DNA of 18,331 nt from Alphaproteobacteria bacterium (lineage in GTDB: Bacteria > Pseudomonadota > Alphaproteobacteria > Reyranellales > Reyranellaceae), in the NCBI GenBank assembly GCA_013290035.1, contig JABCYT010000003.1, forward strand, positions 1 to 18,331. The letters are read 5' to 3'. Position numbers and translations under genes: made by a program. Shown here piece by piece: positions 1-7,577 of this stretch (its first letter is position 1; each line of letters starts with the position of its first letter). The notes beneath the pieces are model-generated. The model did no database searches, was not told the origin of the DNA, and worked only from the letters and a program-made list of their open reading frames with translations.

Positions 1-108
1 ATCAGGGAACAGGCTGATCACGACCCGGATTTTGCCGCCGCGCTGGCCAACCAACGCGCCTTCATCGCCCAAAGCGTCTCCTGGCGCACGCTTTCGCGAC
101 TGCCCTAG
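1..108 (+). CDS. C-terminal fragment of an unidentified protein (possibly a TRAP-type solute-binding protein)
   Basis: The reading frame is open from the left edge and ends at TAG (106-108), giving the last 35 residues of a protein that begins outside the window. The tail reads DPDFAAALANQRAFI followed by SVSWRTLSRLP. The pattern of acidic-DPxF, QRAF and a Trp close to a final LP resembles the C-terminal helix of DctP-family TRAP solute-binding proteins. That is recall of a family pattern over a short stretch and is weak. The fragment is co-directional with the carboxylase genes but separated from them by a palindromic repeat, so it is probably a separate transcription unit. Confidence 0.4.
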   Translation: MREQADHDPDFAAALANQRAFIAQSVSWRTLSRLP

Positions 109-129
109 AGTTTTCGTATCGAAATAGAG

Positions 130-232
130 CTCACCCTAAGGAGCGGCCCAAAGGGCCGCGTCTCGAAGGGTGGGCCACAGACCGCGTCCTTTGCCCATCC
201 TTCGAGACGGCTGCGCGCCTCCTCAGGATGAG
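130..232. repeat. Intergenic palindromic repeat (imperfect inverted repeat, about 40-bp arms)
   Basis: The left arm (130-175) starts CTCACCCTAAGGAG and ends TCTCGAAGGGTGGGC. The reverse complement of the right arm (193-232) starts CTCATCCTGAGGAG and ends TCTCGAAGGATGGGC. The arms therefore match along most of their length, apart from a few substitutions and a small length difference in the middle, and are joined by about 17 bases. Such elements with CTCATCCTGAGGAG ends are common between genes in many alphaproteobacteria. Transcribed, it would form a long stem and could protect or terminate the upstream mRNA. It has no coding capacity. Confidence 0.75.
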
Positions 233-300
233 GCGATTTGGTTGCTCGAGAAGTTGCCGGCCTTGCACGAGTCGCATCCTCGGGGCAGTTTGGCCCGGAC

Positions 301-1908
301 ATGACGATCCTCTCCTCGCAAGTCGACACCCGCTCCGACATCTTCAAGCGCAATGCCGAGGCCATGCGCGGCCTGGTCGACGACCTGCGCCGCCGTACCG
401 AGCAGGTGCGGCTGGGCGGCGGCGCGGAGTCGCGCAAGCGCCACGTCGCGCGCGGCAAGCTGCTGCCGCGCGAGCGGGTGCGCGCGCTGCTCGATCCCGG
501 CTCGCCCTTCCTCGAACTGTCGCCGCTGGCTGCGCTCGACATGTACGACAACGAGGCGCCGGGTTCGGGCGTGATCACCGGCGTCGGCCGGGTGAGCGGC
601 GTCGAATGCGTGATCGTCTGCAACGACGCCACGGTGAAGGGCGGCACCTATTATCCGATGACGGTGAAGAAGCATCTCCGCGCCCAGGAAGTGGCGATGG
701 AGAACCGGCTTCCCTGCATCTATCTCGTGGATTCCGGCGGCGCCAACCTGCCGCAATGGCCCGAAGTGTTTCCCGACAAGAACCATTTCGGCCGCATCTT
801 CTACAACCAGGCCAACATGTCGGCGCAAGGCATCCCGCAGATTGCCGTGGTCATGGGCTCGTGCACGGCGGGCGGCGCCTATGTGCCGGCGATGAGCGAC
901 GAGACGGTCATCGTGCGCAAGCAGGGCACGATCTTCCTGGCCGGTCCGCCGCTGGTGAAGGCTGCCATCGGCGAGATCGTGAGCGCCGAGGAGCTGGGCG
1001 GCGCCGATGTCCATGCCCGGACCTCGGGCGTGGCCGATCACTATGCCCAGAACGACAGCCATGCGCTCGGCATGGCGCGGCGCATCGTGGCCAACCTCAA
1101 CTGGAAGAAATCGCCGTCGGCATCGCTCGTCGAGCCGCGCGAGCCGAAATACGCCGCCGAGGAGCTTTACGGCGTCGTGCCGCCCGACAGCCGCACGCCC
1201 TACGACATGCGCGAGGTCATCGCCCGGCTGGTCGACGGCAGCGAGCTCGACGAGTTCAAGCACCTCTACGGCACGACCATCGTCACCGGCTTCGCCCGCA
1301 TCTGGGGCTACCCGATCGGCATCGTCGCCAACAACGGCATCCTGTTCAACGAATCGGCGCTCAAGGCCTCGCACTTCATCGAGCTGTGCGGCCAGCGCGG
1401 CATTCCGCTGCTCTTCCTGCAGAACATCACGGGCTTCATGGTCGGCCGCAAATACGAGGCGGGCGGCATCGCCCGCGACGGCGCCAAGATGGTGACCGCG
1501 GTCTCGACGGTCGGCGTGCCGAAATTCACCGTGATCGTCGGCGGCAGCTACGGCGCGGGCAACTACGGCATGTGCGGCCGCGCCTATGGACCGCGCTTCC
1601 TGTGGATGTGGCCCAGCGCGCGCATCTCGGTGATGGGCGGCGAGCAGGCGGCGAGCGTGCTCGCCACCGTGCGGCGCGACAATATCGAGGCGCGGGGCGG
1701 CGCCTGGTCGAAGGAAGAGGAAGACGCCTTCAAGCAGCCGATCCGCGAGCAGTACGACCGCGAGGGCCATCCCTATTACGCCACGGCGCGGCTGTGGGAC
1801 GACGGCATCCTCGATCCGGTCGACACGCGCATGGCGCTGGCGCTCGCCTTGTCGGCGTCGATGAACCAGCCGATCGGTCCGACGAAGTTCGGCGTCTTCC
1901 GGATGTGA
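301..1908 (+). CDS. liuB: 3-methylcrotonyl-CoA carboxylase, beta (carboxyltransferase) subunit
   Basis: This carboxyltransferase moves CO2 from carboxybiotin on the alpha subunit to 3-methylcrotonyl-CoA, giving 3-methylglutaconyl-CoA in cytoplasmic leucine/isovalerate breakdown. The 535-residue length is the usual size of MCC beta. The crotonase-fold N-half carries [16 protein letters not shown] (residues 186-201), preceded by the MCC-typical [15 protein letters not shown] (166-180). The C-half carries [18 protein letters not shown] from about residue 414 and then [16 protein letters not shown] 301 was chosen because it gives the family's normal N-terminus; a TTG at 238 would add 21 residues beginning just after the palindromic repeat. 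The upstream GGGGCAG is only a moderate ribosome site. The stop overlaps the next start as TGATG. MCC is favoured over geranyl-CoA or propionyl-CoA carboxylase by sequence pattern and by the neighbours (crotonase, alpha subunit, HMG-CoA lyase). Confidence 0.93.
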   Translation: MTILSSQVDTRSDIFKRNAEAMRGLVDDLRRRTEQVRLGGGAESRKRHVARGKLLPRERVRALLDPGSPFLELSPLAALDMYDNEAPGSGVITGVGRVSGVECVIVCNDATVKGGTYYPMTVKKHLRAQEVAMENRLPCIYLVDSGGANLPQWPEVFPDKNHFGRIFYNQANMSAQGIPQIAVVMGSCTAGGAYVPAMSDETVIVRKQGTIFLAGPPLVKAAIGEIVSAEELGGADVHARTSGVADHYAQNDSHALGMARRIVANLNWKKSPSASLVEPREPKYAAEELYGVVPPDSRTPYDMREVIARLVDGSELDEFKHLYGTTIVTGFARIWGYPIGIVANNGILFNESALKASHFIELCGQRGIPLLFLQNITGFMVGRKYEAGGIARDGAKMVTAVSTVGVPKFTVIVGGSYGAGNYGMCGRAYGPRFLWMWPSARISVMGGEQAASVLATVRRDNIEARGGAWSKEEEDAFKQPIREQYDREGHPYYATARLWDDGILDPVDTRMALALALSASMNQPIGPTKFGVFRM

Positions 1909-2696
1909 TGGCCATGACCTCCACCGTATTGACGCGCGTCGACGACGGCGTGGCGACCCTGACCCTCAACCGGCCGGAAGCGATGAACGCCTTCGATGCC
2001 GACGACGCGCGCGCCATCGTCGAGGCGACCGCCCTGTTCGCCGCCGACCCCGCCGTCCGGGTGATGGTGCTGGGCGGCGCCGGCCGGAGCTTCTCGGCCG
2101 GCGGCGACTTCAATTGGGTGCTGACCTGGCCCAACCTCGACGCCATCACCCGCCGGGTCGGCGCCGACGCCATGATGGGCGCGGTGCAGGCGATCTACGA
2201 TTTCCCCAAGCCCTCGATCGCCCGCGTCCACGGCGCCGCGGTGGGCGGCGGCATCGGCCTGATGCTGGCCTGTGACTTCGCCATCGCCGCGTCCCCGGCG
2301 CGGTTCGGACTGACCTCGGTACGCAACGGCCTGCTGGCCGGAATCGCCATCCCGGTGCTGATCGAGGCGGTGGGTCCGCGGATGGCGCGCCAGCTCATGA
2401 TGCATGGCGGCATGTTCGATGCCGCGACGGCGCTCAGGATCGGCCTGGTCGACCAAGTCGTCGAGGCCGGCGCGCTCGATGCAACGGTGCGGGCGCTGGC
2501 CGGCGAATTGAAGCTCGGCGCGCCGTCGGTCCAGACCACGGTGAAGAAGCTCATCACCGAAATCGATGCCCTGCCGCACGACACCGACGTGGCTGACATC
2601 TTGGGTGAGCATGTCGCCAACCAGTGCGTCACCGAGGAGGCGCTCGAGGGCATGAGCGCGTTCCTCGACAAGCGCAAGCCCCGGTGGGCGCCCTGA
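1908..2696 (+). CDS. Crotonase-family protein in the liuC (methylglutaconyl-CoA hydratase) position
   Basis: This is a 262-residue enoyl-CoA hydratase/isomerase-family protein. Visible family parts are NRPEAMNAF (21-29), the oxyanion-hole segment SAGGDF (63-68), AAVGGGIGLMLACD (110-123) and a C-terminal FLDKRKPRW, also seen at the end of bacterial LiuC proteins. From its place between the two MCC genes it is expected to hydrate 3-methylglutaconyl-CoA to HMG-CoA. However, the two general acid/base glutamates of classical hydratases (Glu144 and Glu164 of the rat enzyme) align with Gly117 and Ser137 here, so hydratase chemistry is not assured. The start is ATG 1908, overlapping the liuB stop (TGATG); an in-frame ATG at 1914 is the alternative. 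The stop overlaps the next start in the same manner, suggesting translational coupling. An isomerase, another acyl-CoA hydratase or a non-catalytic partner cannot be excluded. Confidence 0.85.
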   Translation: MAMTSTVLTRVDDGVATLTLNRPEAMNAFDADDARAIVEATALFAADPAVRVMVLGGAGRSFSAGGDFNWVLTWPNLDAITRRVGADAMMGAVQAIYDFPKPSIARVHGAAVGGGIGLMLACDFAIAASPARFGLTSVRNGLLAGIAIPVLIEAVGPRMARQLMMHGGMFDAATALRIGLVDQVVEAGALDATVRALAGELKLGAPSVQTTVKKLITEIDALPHDTDVADILGEHVANQCVTEEALEGMSAFLDKRKPRWAP

Positions 2697-4714
2697 TGTT
2701 CGCCAAGATCCTGATCGCCAACCGCGGCGAGATCGCCTGCCGGGTCATCAAGACGGCGCGGCGGCTGGGCATCAAGACCGTCGCGGTCTATTCCGACGCC
2801 GACCGCCTGGCGCGCCACGTCGCGATGGCCGACGAAGCCATCCACATCGGCGGCTCGCCGGCGCGCGAGAGCTATCTGGTCGCCGACAAGATCATCGCCG
2901 CGGCCAGGCGCACCGGCGCCGGGGCGATTCACCCGGGCTACGGCTTCCTGTCCGAGAATGCCGGCTTCGCCGAGGCCTGCGCCAAGGCCGGGCTGGTCTT
3001 CATCGGCCCGCCGCCCGCCGCCATCCGCGCCATGGGCTCCAAGAGCGAAGCCAAGAAGATCATGGAAAAGGCCAGGGTGCCGCTGGTGCCGGGCTATCAC
3101 GGCGACGACCAGTCGGCCGAACTGCTCGCGCGGGAGGCGGCCCGCATCGGCTTTCCCGTGCTGATCAAGGCGTCGGCCGGCGGCGGCGGCAAGGGCATGC
3201 GGGTGGTCGAGAGCGCCGACAAATTCGCCGACGCGCTGGCCGGCGCCCAGCGCGAGGCCAAGGCCTCGTTTGCCGACGATCACGTGCTGGTCGAGAAGTA
3301 CCTGACGCGGCCGCGCCATATCGAGATCCAGGTTTTCGCCGATTCCCACGGCGGCTGCCTCTACCTGTTCGAGCGCGATTGCTCGATCCAGCGTCGCCAC
3401 CAGAAGGTGATCGAGGAAGCGCCGGCGCCCGCCATGGACCCGGCACGGCGCAAGGCGATGGGCGAGGCGGCGGTCGCCGCCGCCCGGGCCATCGGCTACC
3501 AGGGCGCCGGTACGGTCGAGTTCATCGCCGACCAGGCGGGCACCTTCTTCTTCATGGAGATGAACACCCGCCTGCAGGTCGAGCACCCCGTCACCGAGGC
3601 GATCACCGGCCAGGACCTGGTCGAATGGCAGCTCGTCGTGGCGGCCGGCGGGAAGATGCCGCTCGCCCAGGACCAGCTTCGCATCGACGGCCACGCCGTC
3701 GAGGTCCGGCTCTATGCCGAGGACCCGGCCCGCAACTTCCTGCCGTCGACCGGGACGCTGGTGCATCTGCGGCTGCCGCAGGAGGGCCCGCACGTGCGTG
3801 TCGACACCGGCGTCCGTCAGGGCGACACGGTGACCCCGTTCTACGATCCGATGATCGCCAAGGTCATCGTCCATGACCGCGACCGCGCCTCGGCGATGCG
3901 CCGCATGGCGGCGCTGATGGGCGAGACCGAGGTGGTGGGCGTCACCACCAATGCCGCGCTCCTGAAGGCGCTGTGTTCGCATCCGGCCTTCGTTGGCGGC
4001 GAGATCGACACCGGCTTCATCGAGCGCCATCGCGACGAGCTCTTTGCCAAGCCGGCCGCCGCAGGCGACCGCATCTTCGCCATCGCCACGTTGGCGCGCC
4101 TGGTCGAATGGCAGGACGCCGCCGACGCTGCCGCACGCTCTTCCGGCGATCCGTGGTCGCCGTGGAATGGGCAGGGCGCCTTCCGGCTGCTCGATGAGGG
4201 CCATGACGCGGTGCACTGGAAGGACGGCGATCGCGAGGCGACGGTGATCGCCCGCCGCCGGCGCGACGGCGGCATCGGCCTGGAGCTGCCGGGCGGTGAT
4301 CTTGAGGCCAGCGTGCAGCGCGCCGACGATGGCAGGCTGCTCATTGGTCTGGGTGACGACACGTTCACGGCCACGGTGGTGCGCCGGCAGACGGCCGACG
4401 GCATCGACTACACCGTGTTCGCCGACGGTGCGAGCCGGCGGCTGCGCCTGGTCGATCCGCTCGATGTCACGCAATACGAGGCAGCTGGCGCTGCAGAAGC
4501 TGCCGTGCGCGCGCCGCTGCCGGGCAAGATCATCGATCTCCGGGTCAAGCCCGGCGACACGGTGAGCAAGGGCCAGCCGTTGCTGGTGCTCGAAGCCATG
4601 AAGATGGAGCACACGCTGACCGCTCCCGCCGACGGCACGGTCAAGAGCGTGCGCTATGCCGTCGGCGAACAGGTGGCCGAAGGCGCGGAGCTAGTGGAGT
4701 TCGAGGCAAGCTGA
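2696..4714 (+). CDS. liuD: 3-methylcrotonyl-CoA carboxylase, alpha (biotin carboxylase plus biotin carrier) subunit
   Basis: This is the 672-residue biotin-containing subunit. Its N-terminal biotin carboxylase uses ATP and bicarbonate to carboxylate biotin, and its C-terminal carrier domain delivers it to the beta subunit. The biotin carboxylase start ILIANRGEIACRV is at 6-17, the ATP-grasp loop AGGGGKGM at 161-168 and EMNTRLQVEHPVTE at 288-301. A middle BT-type linker follows, then a biotinyl domain with EAMKMEHT and biotinylated Lys636. The length fits MCC/acyl-CoA carboxylase alpha subunits (about 650-670). ATG 2696 overlaps the crotonase stop (TGATG). The final 33 bases of this gene (4682-4714) recur exactly at 5482-5514 on the far side of the toxin-antitoxin pair, so the gene's 3' end appears to be the boundary of an insertion that left the protein intact. 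Confidence 0.93.
   Translation: MFAKILIANRGEIACRVIKTARRLGIKTVAVYSDADRLARHVAMADEAIHIGGSPARESYLVADKIIAAARRTGAGAIHPGYGFLSENAGFAEACAKAGLVFIGPPPAAIRAMGSKSEAKKIMEKARVPLVPGYHGDDQSAELLAREAARIGFPVLIKASAGGGGKGMRVVESADKFADALAGAQREAKASFADDHVLVEKYLTRPRHIEIQVFADSHGGCLYLFERDCSIQRRHQKVIEEAPAPAMDPARRKAMGEAAVAAARAIGYQGAGTVEFIADQAGTFFFMEMNTRLQVEHPVTEAITGQDLVEWQLVVAAGGKMPLAQDQLRIDGHAVEVRLYAEDPARNFLPSTGTLVHLRLPQEGPHVRVDTGVRQGDTVTPFYDPMIAKVIVHDRDRASAMRRMAALMGETEVVGVTTNAALLKALCSHPAFVGGEIDTGFIERHRDELFAKPAAAGDRIFAIATLARLVEWQDAADAAARSSGDPWSPWNGQGAFRLLDEGHDAVHWKDGDREATVIARRRRDGGIGLELPGGDLEASVQRADDGRLLIGLGDDTFTATVVRRQTADGIDYTVFADGASRRLRLVDPLDVTQYEAAGAAEAAVRAPLPGKIIDLRVKPGDTVSKGQPLLVLEAMKMEHTLTAPADGTVKSVRYAVGEQVAEGAELVEFEAS
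4682..4714 (+). repeat. Left copy of a perfect 33-bp direct repeat flanking the toxin-antitoxin cassette
   Basis: Positions 4682-4714 (beginning GGCGCGGAGCTAGTGG, ending GAGGCAAGCTGA) are the last codons and stop of the alpha-subunit gene and are identical to 5482-5514. Allowing one mismatch (A4681 versus G5481) the match extends to CCGA at 4677-4680 / 5477-5480, 38 bp in all. The two copies are exactly 800 bp apart. Bases after the TGA differ at once (AGAAATT versus TAAAAGC), as expected if the repeat ends there. Confidence 0.9.
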
Positions 4715-4723
4715 AGAAATTAG

Positions 4724-5151
4724 CTATACGCCGCGGCTGACTGGCAATCCCAACATGTTGCCGGCCTTCAGGAACGTCTTATCGAGGCTGAAGATGGTGT
4801 CCATGCGCCGATTCGCGCCGATGGCTAGATGCAAGGCATCGCCAGCCCGCAGCCCAGTTCGATAATGGCTGAGATATTCCCGAGCAAGGCCGAAGTCGTC
4901 GGCCTCGGGCAGGAGAACGACGAAAGACTCATCGACCATCGTATCGAAGCCCGAGCCCACGGTCTTGGCTGCCTCGGCAGTCAAGCCGCCCATTCGGACA
5001 TGGCGCGCGAGCAGCGAAGAGAATTCCACCTTTGTCCAATGACTGATCGTCAGTTCCCCTGCGGGAAGGGTTCCGACGAAGCGTTCGACCTGTGCGCTTG
5101 TCGCCTCCTGCCGAACGAGCGGGGTGAGGAAACTCGTATCGAAATACAGCA

Positions 5152-5152
<1 letters not shown>
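4724..5152 (-). CDS. vapC: PIN-domain ribonuclease toxin, VapC family
   Basis: This 142-residue protein has the four acidic residues of the PIN metal site: Asp5 in LYFDTSFL, Glu43 in KVEFSSLLA, Asp105 in RAGDALHLA and Asp124 in SLDKTF. Length and layout match VapC-type toxins, which cut specific RNAs (often tRNA or rRNA) with Mg2+ or Mn2+ and are inhibited by the partner antitoxin. The ATG (5152-5150) overlaps the antitoxin TGA by one base (TGATG), so the two are translated together. The gene converges on the alpha-subunit gene with only 9 bases between stops. Together with its antitoxin it lies between perfect 33-bp direct repeats. The stretch looks visibly less GC-rich than its neighbours, although composition was not computed. 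Confidence 0.9.
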
Positions 5153-5394
<242 letters not shown>

Positions 5395-5396
5395 TC

Positions 5397-5416
5397 ATGA
5401 CCAGAAAACTGGTCAT
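5397..5416 (-). promoter_or_regulatory. Palindromic operator of the toxin-antitoxin operon
   Basis: ATGACCAG (5397-5404), spacer AAAA, CTGGTCAT (5409-5416) is a perfect 8-bp inverted repeat. It lies 12 bases upstream of the antitoxin start and abuts the likely -10 box, where Phd-type antitoxins bind to repress their own operon. Function is inferred from position and symmetry. Confidence 0.7.
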
Positions 5417-5445
5417 ATTCTAGCCGGCCACGCCGACCCTGACTA
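5417..5445 (-). promoter_or_regulatory. Likely sigma-70-type promoter of the toxin-antitoxin operon
   Basis: Read on the minus strand, TAGAAT (5422-5417) matches TATAAT in five of six positions. TAGTCA (5445-5440) matches TTGACA in four of six. The spacing between them is 17 bases. Transcription would begin around 5410, inside the operator palindrome. The promoter lies entirely within the repeat-bounded segment, so the cassette carries its own expression signals. Confidence 0.45.
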
Positions 5446-5481
5446 CCACCTCGCGATATCAGGGTGATGGCGGCCACCGAG

Positions 5482-5514
5482 GGCGCGGAGCTAGTGGAGT
5501 TCGAGGCAAGCTGA
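5482..5514 (+). repeat. Right copy of the 33-bp direct repeat (duplicated 3' end of the alpha-subunit gene)
   Basis: This segment is identical to 4682-4714. It still reads ELVEFEAS and stop in the original frame, but no carboxylase sequence lies upstream. An in-frame ATG at 5467 gives a 15-residue frame (MAATEG, then the shared tail) with no clear ribosome site; it is probably not a gene. It marks the right edge of the insertion, after which the co-directional gene at 5548 follows. Confidence 0.9.
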
Positions 5515-5547
5515 TAAAAGCGGCCTCCACGCGCGGGAGGAAGCCGT

Positions 5548-6423
5548 ATGGGCAAATTCATCGTCGAGCCGCACTTTCGCTTGCAGGAGTGGGTGGCCGA
5601 GGAGAAGGGATATTTCCGCGCCGAGGGCCTCGACTACGAGTTCCGCGAGCTGATCCGCTCGAGCGGCGGCCAGCACCACAACAAGGGCGCGAAAGGCGCC
5701 TTCCAGAGCATCGAACAGGGCCGCGAAGCCGACGTGAGCTGCGCCTGCCATTGGACCGTGAACGTGGCGGCCTCGAACGGCCATGCCAGGCTCTATGCCG
5801 ACGCCTATTCGGTGGCGCCATCGGGCATTTTCGTTCCTGCCGATTCGCCCATCCGCACGCCGGCCGACCTTGCCGGGGTGCCGATCTCGGTCGGCTTCCA
5901 GTCCGGCAGCCACTATTCGACGATCCAGGCGCTGGAGCAGTATCTCCCGGCCGGCGAGATCAATCTCAACTTCGAGGACGGCATGCTGTTTCGCCGCCTC
6001 GAGCTCCTGATCGAGGGCAGGAGCCGGGCGGCGGCGCTGTTCAGCGGTCCCTATTACCTCGTCGAGCAGCTCGGCTTCCGCAAGGTGATCGACACCACCT
6101 TCATGATCGCCGCCATGATCAACGGCTCGCCCGATCCCGAGGACGTCCGGCGCTATTTCAGCGCCCTGAAGCGCGCCCAGCGCGACATCGACCTGCGTCC
6201 GGAACTCTATACGCGCTACTACAGGAATGAATTTCCCGAGCGCTATCACGCCATGATGGACACGCGGCGCTGGGGCCCCGGCGAGCGCATCGTCTTCGAG
6301 ACCTACTCGAAGGAGGTGTTCGAGCAATCCTTCAACTGGATTGCCCAGCACGAGATCTTCGCCGAAGGCCGCATGGGCTCGGGCGACTACGACAAGGCCG
6401 CCGTCTCCTTCGCCGTCAGGTAG
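5548..6423 (+). CDS. Periplasmic-binding-protein-fold (NMT1/THI5-like) protein without signal peptide
   Basis: This 291-residue protein resembles type 2 solute-binding proteins of the NMT1/SsuA kind. The N-terminal strand-helix includes EWVAEEKGYFRAEGLDYEF, a pattern of these families. A typical lobe-crossing segment SPIRTPADLAGVPISVGFQ follows at about 100-118. It begins MGKFIVEPHFRLQEWV with no hydrophobic leader or lipobox, so it should be cytoplasmic, unlike true ABC binding proteins. ATG 5548 has a strong GGAGGAAG ribosome site at 5536-5543. It is co-directional with the carboxylase genes, 33 bases after the duplicated alpha-subunit end, so before the insertion it was probably the next gene in that unit. 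Cytoplasmic proteins of this fold include ligand sensors and some decarboxylases; I cannot assign a ligand or a reaction. Confidence 0.8.
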   Translation: MGKFIVEPHFRLQEWVAEEKGYFRAEGLDYEFRELIRSSGGQHHNKGAKGAFQSIEQGREADVSCACHWTVNVAASNGHARLYADAYSVAPSGIFVPADSPIRTPADLAGVPISVGFQSGSHYSTIQALEQYLPAGEINLNFEDGMLFRRLELLIEGRSRAAALFSGPYYLVEQLGFRKVIDTTFMIAAMINGSPDPEDVRRYFSALKRAQRDIDLRPELYTRYYRNEFPERYHAMMDTRRWGPGERIVFETYSKEVFEQSFNWIAQHEIFAEGRMGSGDYDKAAVSFAVR

Positions 6424-6436
6424 GACGGCGCCGAAG

Positions 6437-7312
6437 TCAGTACGTCACCACCTTGCGGTAGAGATGCCAGGTGGCGTGCCCGAGGATGGGCAGGACGATG
6501 GCGAGGCCGACCAGAAGCGGGATCGTGCCGATGACAAGGCCCGCGGCGATGATCAATCCCCAGACCGCCATCGGCCCGGGATTCATGCGCACGGCCTTCA
6601 GCGACGTCGCCGCGGCGCAATAGACGCCGACATTGCGATCGAGCAGGAGCGGGAACGACACCACGCTGATCACCAGCACCACCAGCGCGAACAGGAAACC
6701 GACGCCCATGCCGACGACGATCATCGTCCAACCCTGCGGCGTCGTGAGCACGTCGCGGGCGAAGTTGGTCGCCGAGATCGGCAGGTCCGGTCCGAGCGTC
6801 AGGGTATAGATGAAGCTGGCGGCGAACAGCCACAGCGCGAACAGCGCCAGCAGCAGCAGGCCCATCACCACGACCGAGCCGATGGCGGGCGAGCTCAACA
6901 CGGCGAAGGCATCCGCCCAGCCGATGGCGACGCCCTGCTCGCGCCGCCGGCTCATCTCGTAGAGGCCGACGCCGAACAGCGGCGCGATCAGCGCGAAGCC
7001 GGCGATCAGCGGGAAGATCAGCGGCAGCAGGCCATAGTTGAAAGCCACCCGCGAGATGATGATGCCGGCGATGGGATAGAGCAGGCAGAGGAAGATGACG
7101 TCCGTCCGGCAGGCCTCGAAATCCCGGGCGCCTTCCGCCAGGGCGTGTTTGAGGTCGGCGATGCCGATCTTGCGGACGACCGGCGGTGCCAGGTCGTGCG
7201 CCTCCCAGGCGCCGTCCATCGTATTGGCGGCCGATCCGAGGGCGTGTCCCGTCTCCTTGATGGTCTCCCATCCCCATTCGATGGGGTTCCTGACATGGGG
7301 TTGCGTGGCCAT
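6437..7312 (-). CDS. DUF2189-family integral membrane protein
   Basis: This 291-residue protein has a soluble N-terminus of about 75 residues followed by five or six hydrophobic segments, among them VIFLCLLYPIAGIIIS, SVVVMGLLLLALFALWLF and GWTMIVVGMGVGFLFALVVL. The segment SFPLLLDRNVGVYCAAATS followed by NPGPMAVWG is typical of the DUF2189 (COG5473) family, common in alphaproteobacteria and of unknown function. ATG 7312 is preceded by GGGAGGAAG at a normal distance and gives the family-like start MATQPHVRNPIEWGWETI; longer upstream extensions lack this support. It converges on the binding-protein-like gene with 13 bases between stops. The aminotransferase upstream on the same strand is 265 bases away, so co-transcription is uncertain. 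Confidence 0.82.
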   Translation of the reverse strand: MATQPHVRNPIEWGWETIKETGHALGSAANTMDGAWEAHDLAPPVVRKIGIADLKHALAEGARDFEACRTDVIFLCLLYPIAGIIISRVAFNYGLLPLIFPLIAGFALIAPLFGVGLYEMSRRREQGVAIGWADAFAVLSSPAIGSVVVMGLLLLALFALWLFAASFIYTLTLGPDLPISATNFARDVLTTPQGWTMIVVGMGVGFLFALVVLVISVVSFPLLLDRNVGVYCAAATSLKAVRMNPGPMAVWGLIIAAGLVIGTIPLLVGLAIVLPILGHATWHLYRKVVTY

Positions 7313-7577
7313 GATGCTTCCTCCCGAACAAAAGTTCGAAGAGCGCGGCCTCGTCGTGCCGATAAGCCCGTGGCAGCCAGTCGTGGCATTGACGTCCAGT
7401 CCAGTTCGCCGGCCACGAAGAGCCGCGATCTGCCACAGCGAAAGTCTACGCTCAAAAGCGGCTGAAGTAAGTCCCCCGACCGCCCCTGGGGGAGATCGGT
7501 TGCCGTCTTGTCCCTTGACAGAGCTTAGCAATGTTGTTGTTCCCCGCCGCCGGAGAGCTGGCCGAGCGCCGCCGGCC
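7313..7577. other. Intergenic region with a GC-rich hairpin, no supported gene
   Basis: This is the 265-base gap between two minus-strand genes. TCCCCC (7472-7477) and GGGGGA (7488-7493) form a short GC-rich stem with a 10-base loop, without a T-run on either strand, so it is not a textbook terminator. Close to the DUF2189 start, CGAAC (7325-7329) and GTTCG (7334-7338) form a second small inverted repeat around AAAA. The strong ribosome site of the DUF2189 gene is at the left edge. No reading frame here resembles a protein I know. Confidence 0.5.

Noticed and set aside
114..126. CGTATCGAAATA shared with the vapC start region (about 5134-5145) as a sign of a second PIN gene remnant
   Set aside because: A 12-base identity is expected by chance in a window this size, and no further PIN motifs follow.
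238..300. N-terminal extension of liuB from TTG 238
   Set aside because: It adds 21 residues unlike the family's N-terminus and starts just after the palindromic repeat; ATG 301 gives the normal MCC beta length.
2195..4612. Long open frame of about 800 codons on the minus strand opposite liuD
   Set aside because: It is rich in Arg, His, Asp and Ala, lacks recognisable domains and mirrors a clear biotin carboxylase gene; a GC-bias shadow.
7515..7520. TTGACA on the plus strand as a -35 box
   Set aside because: No -10-like sequence at 16-18 bases and no plus-strand gene starts for about 1 kb.
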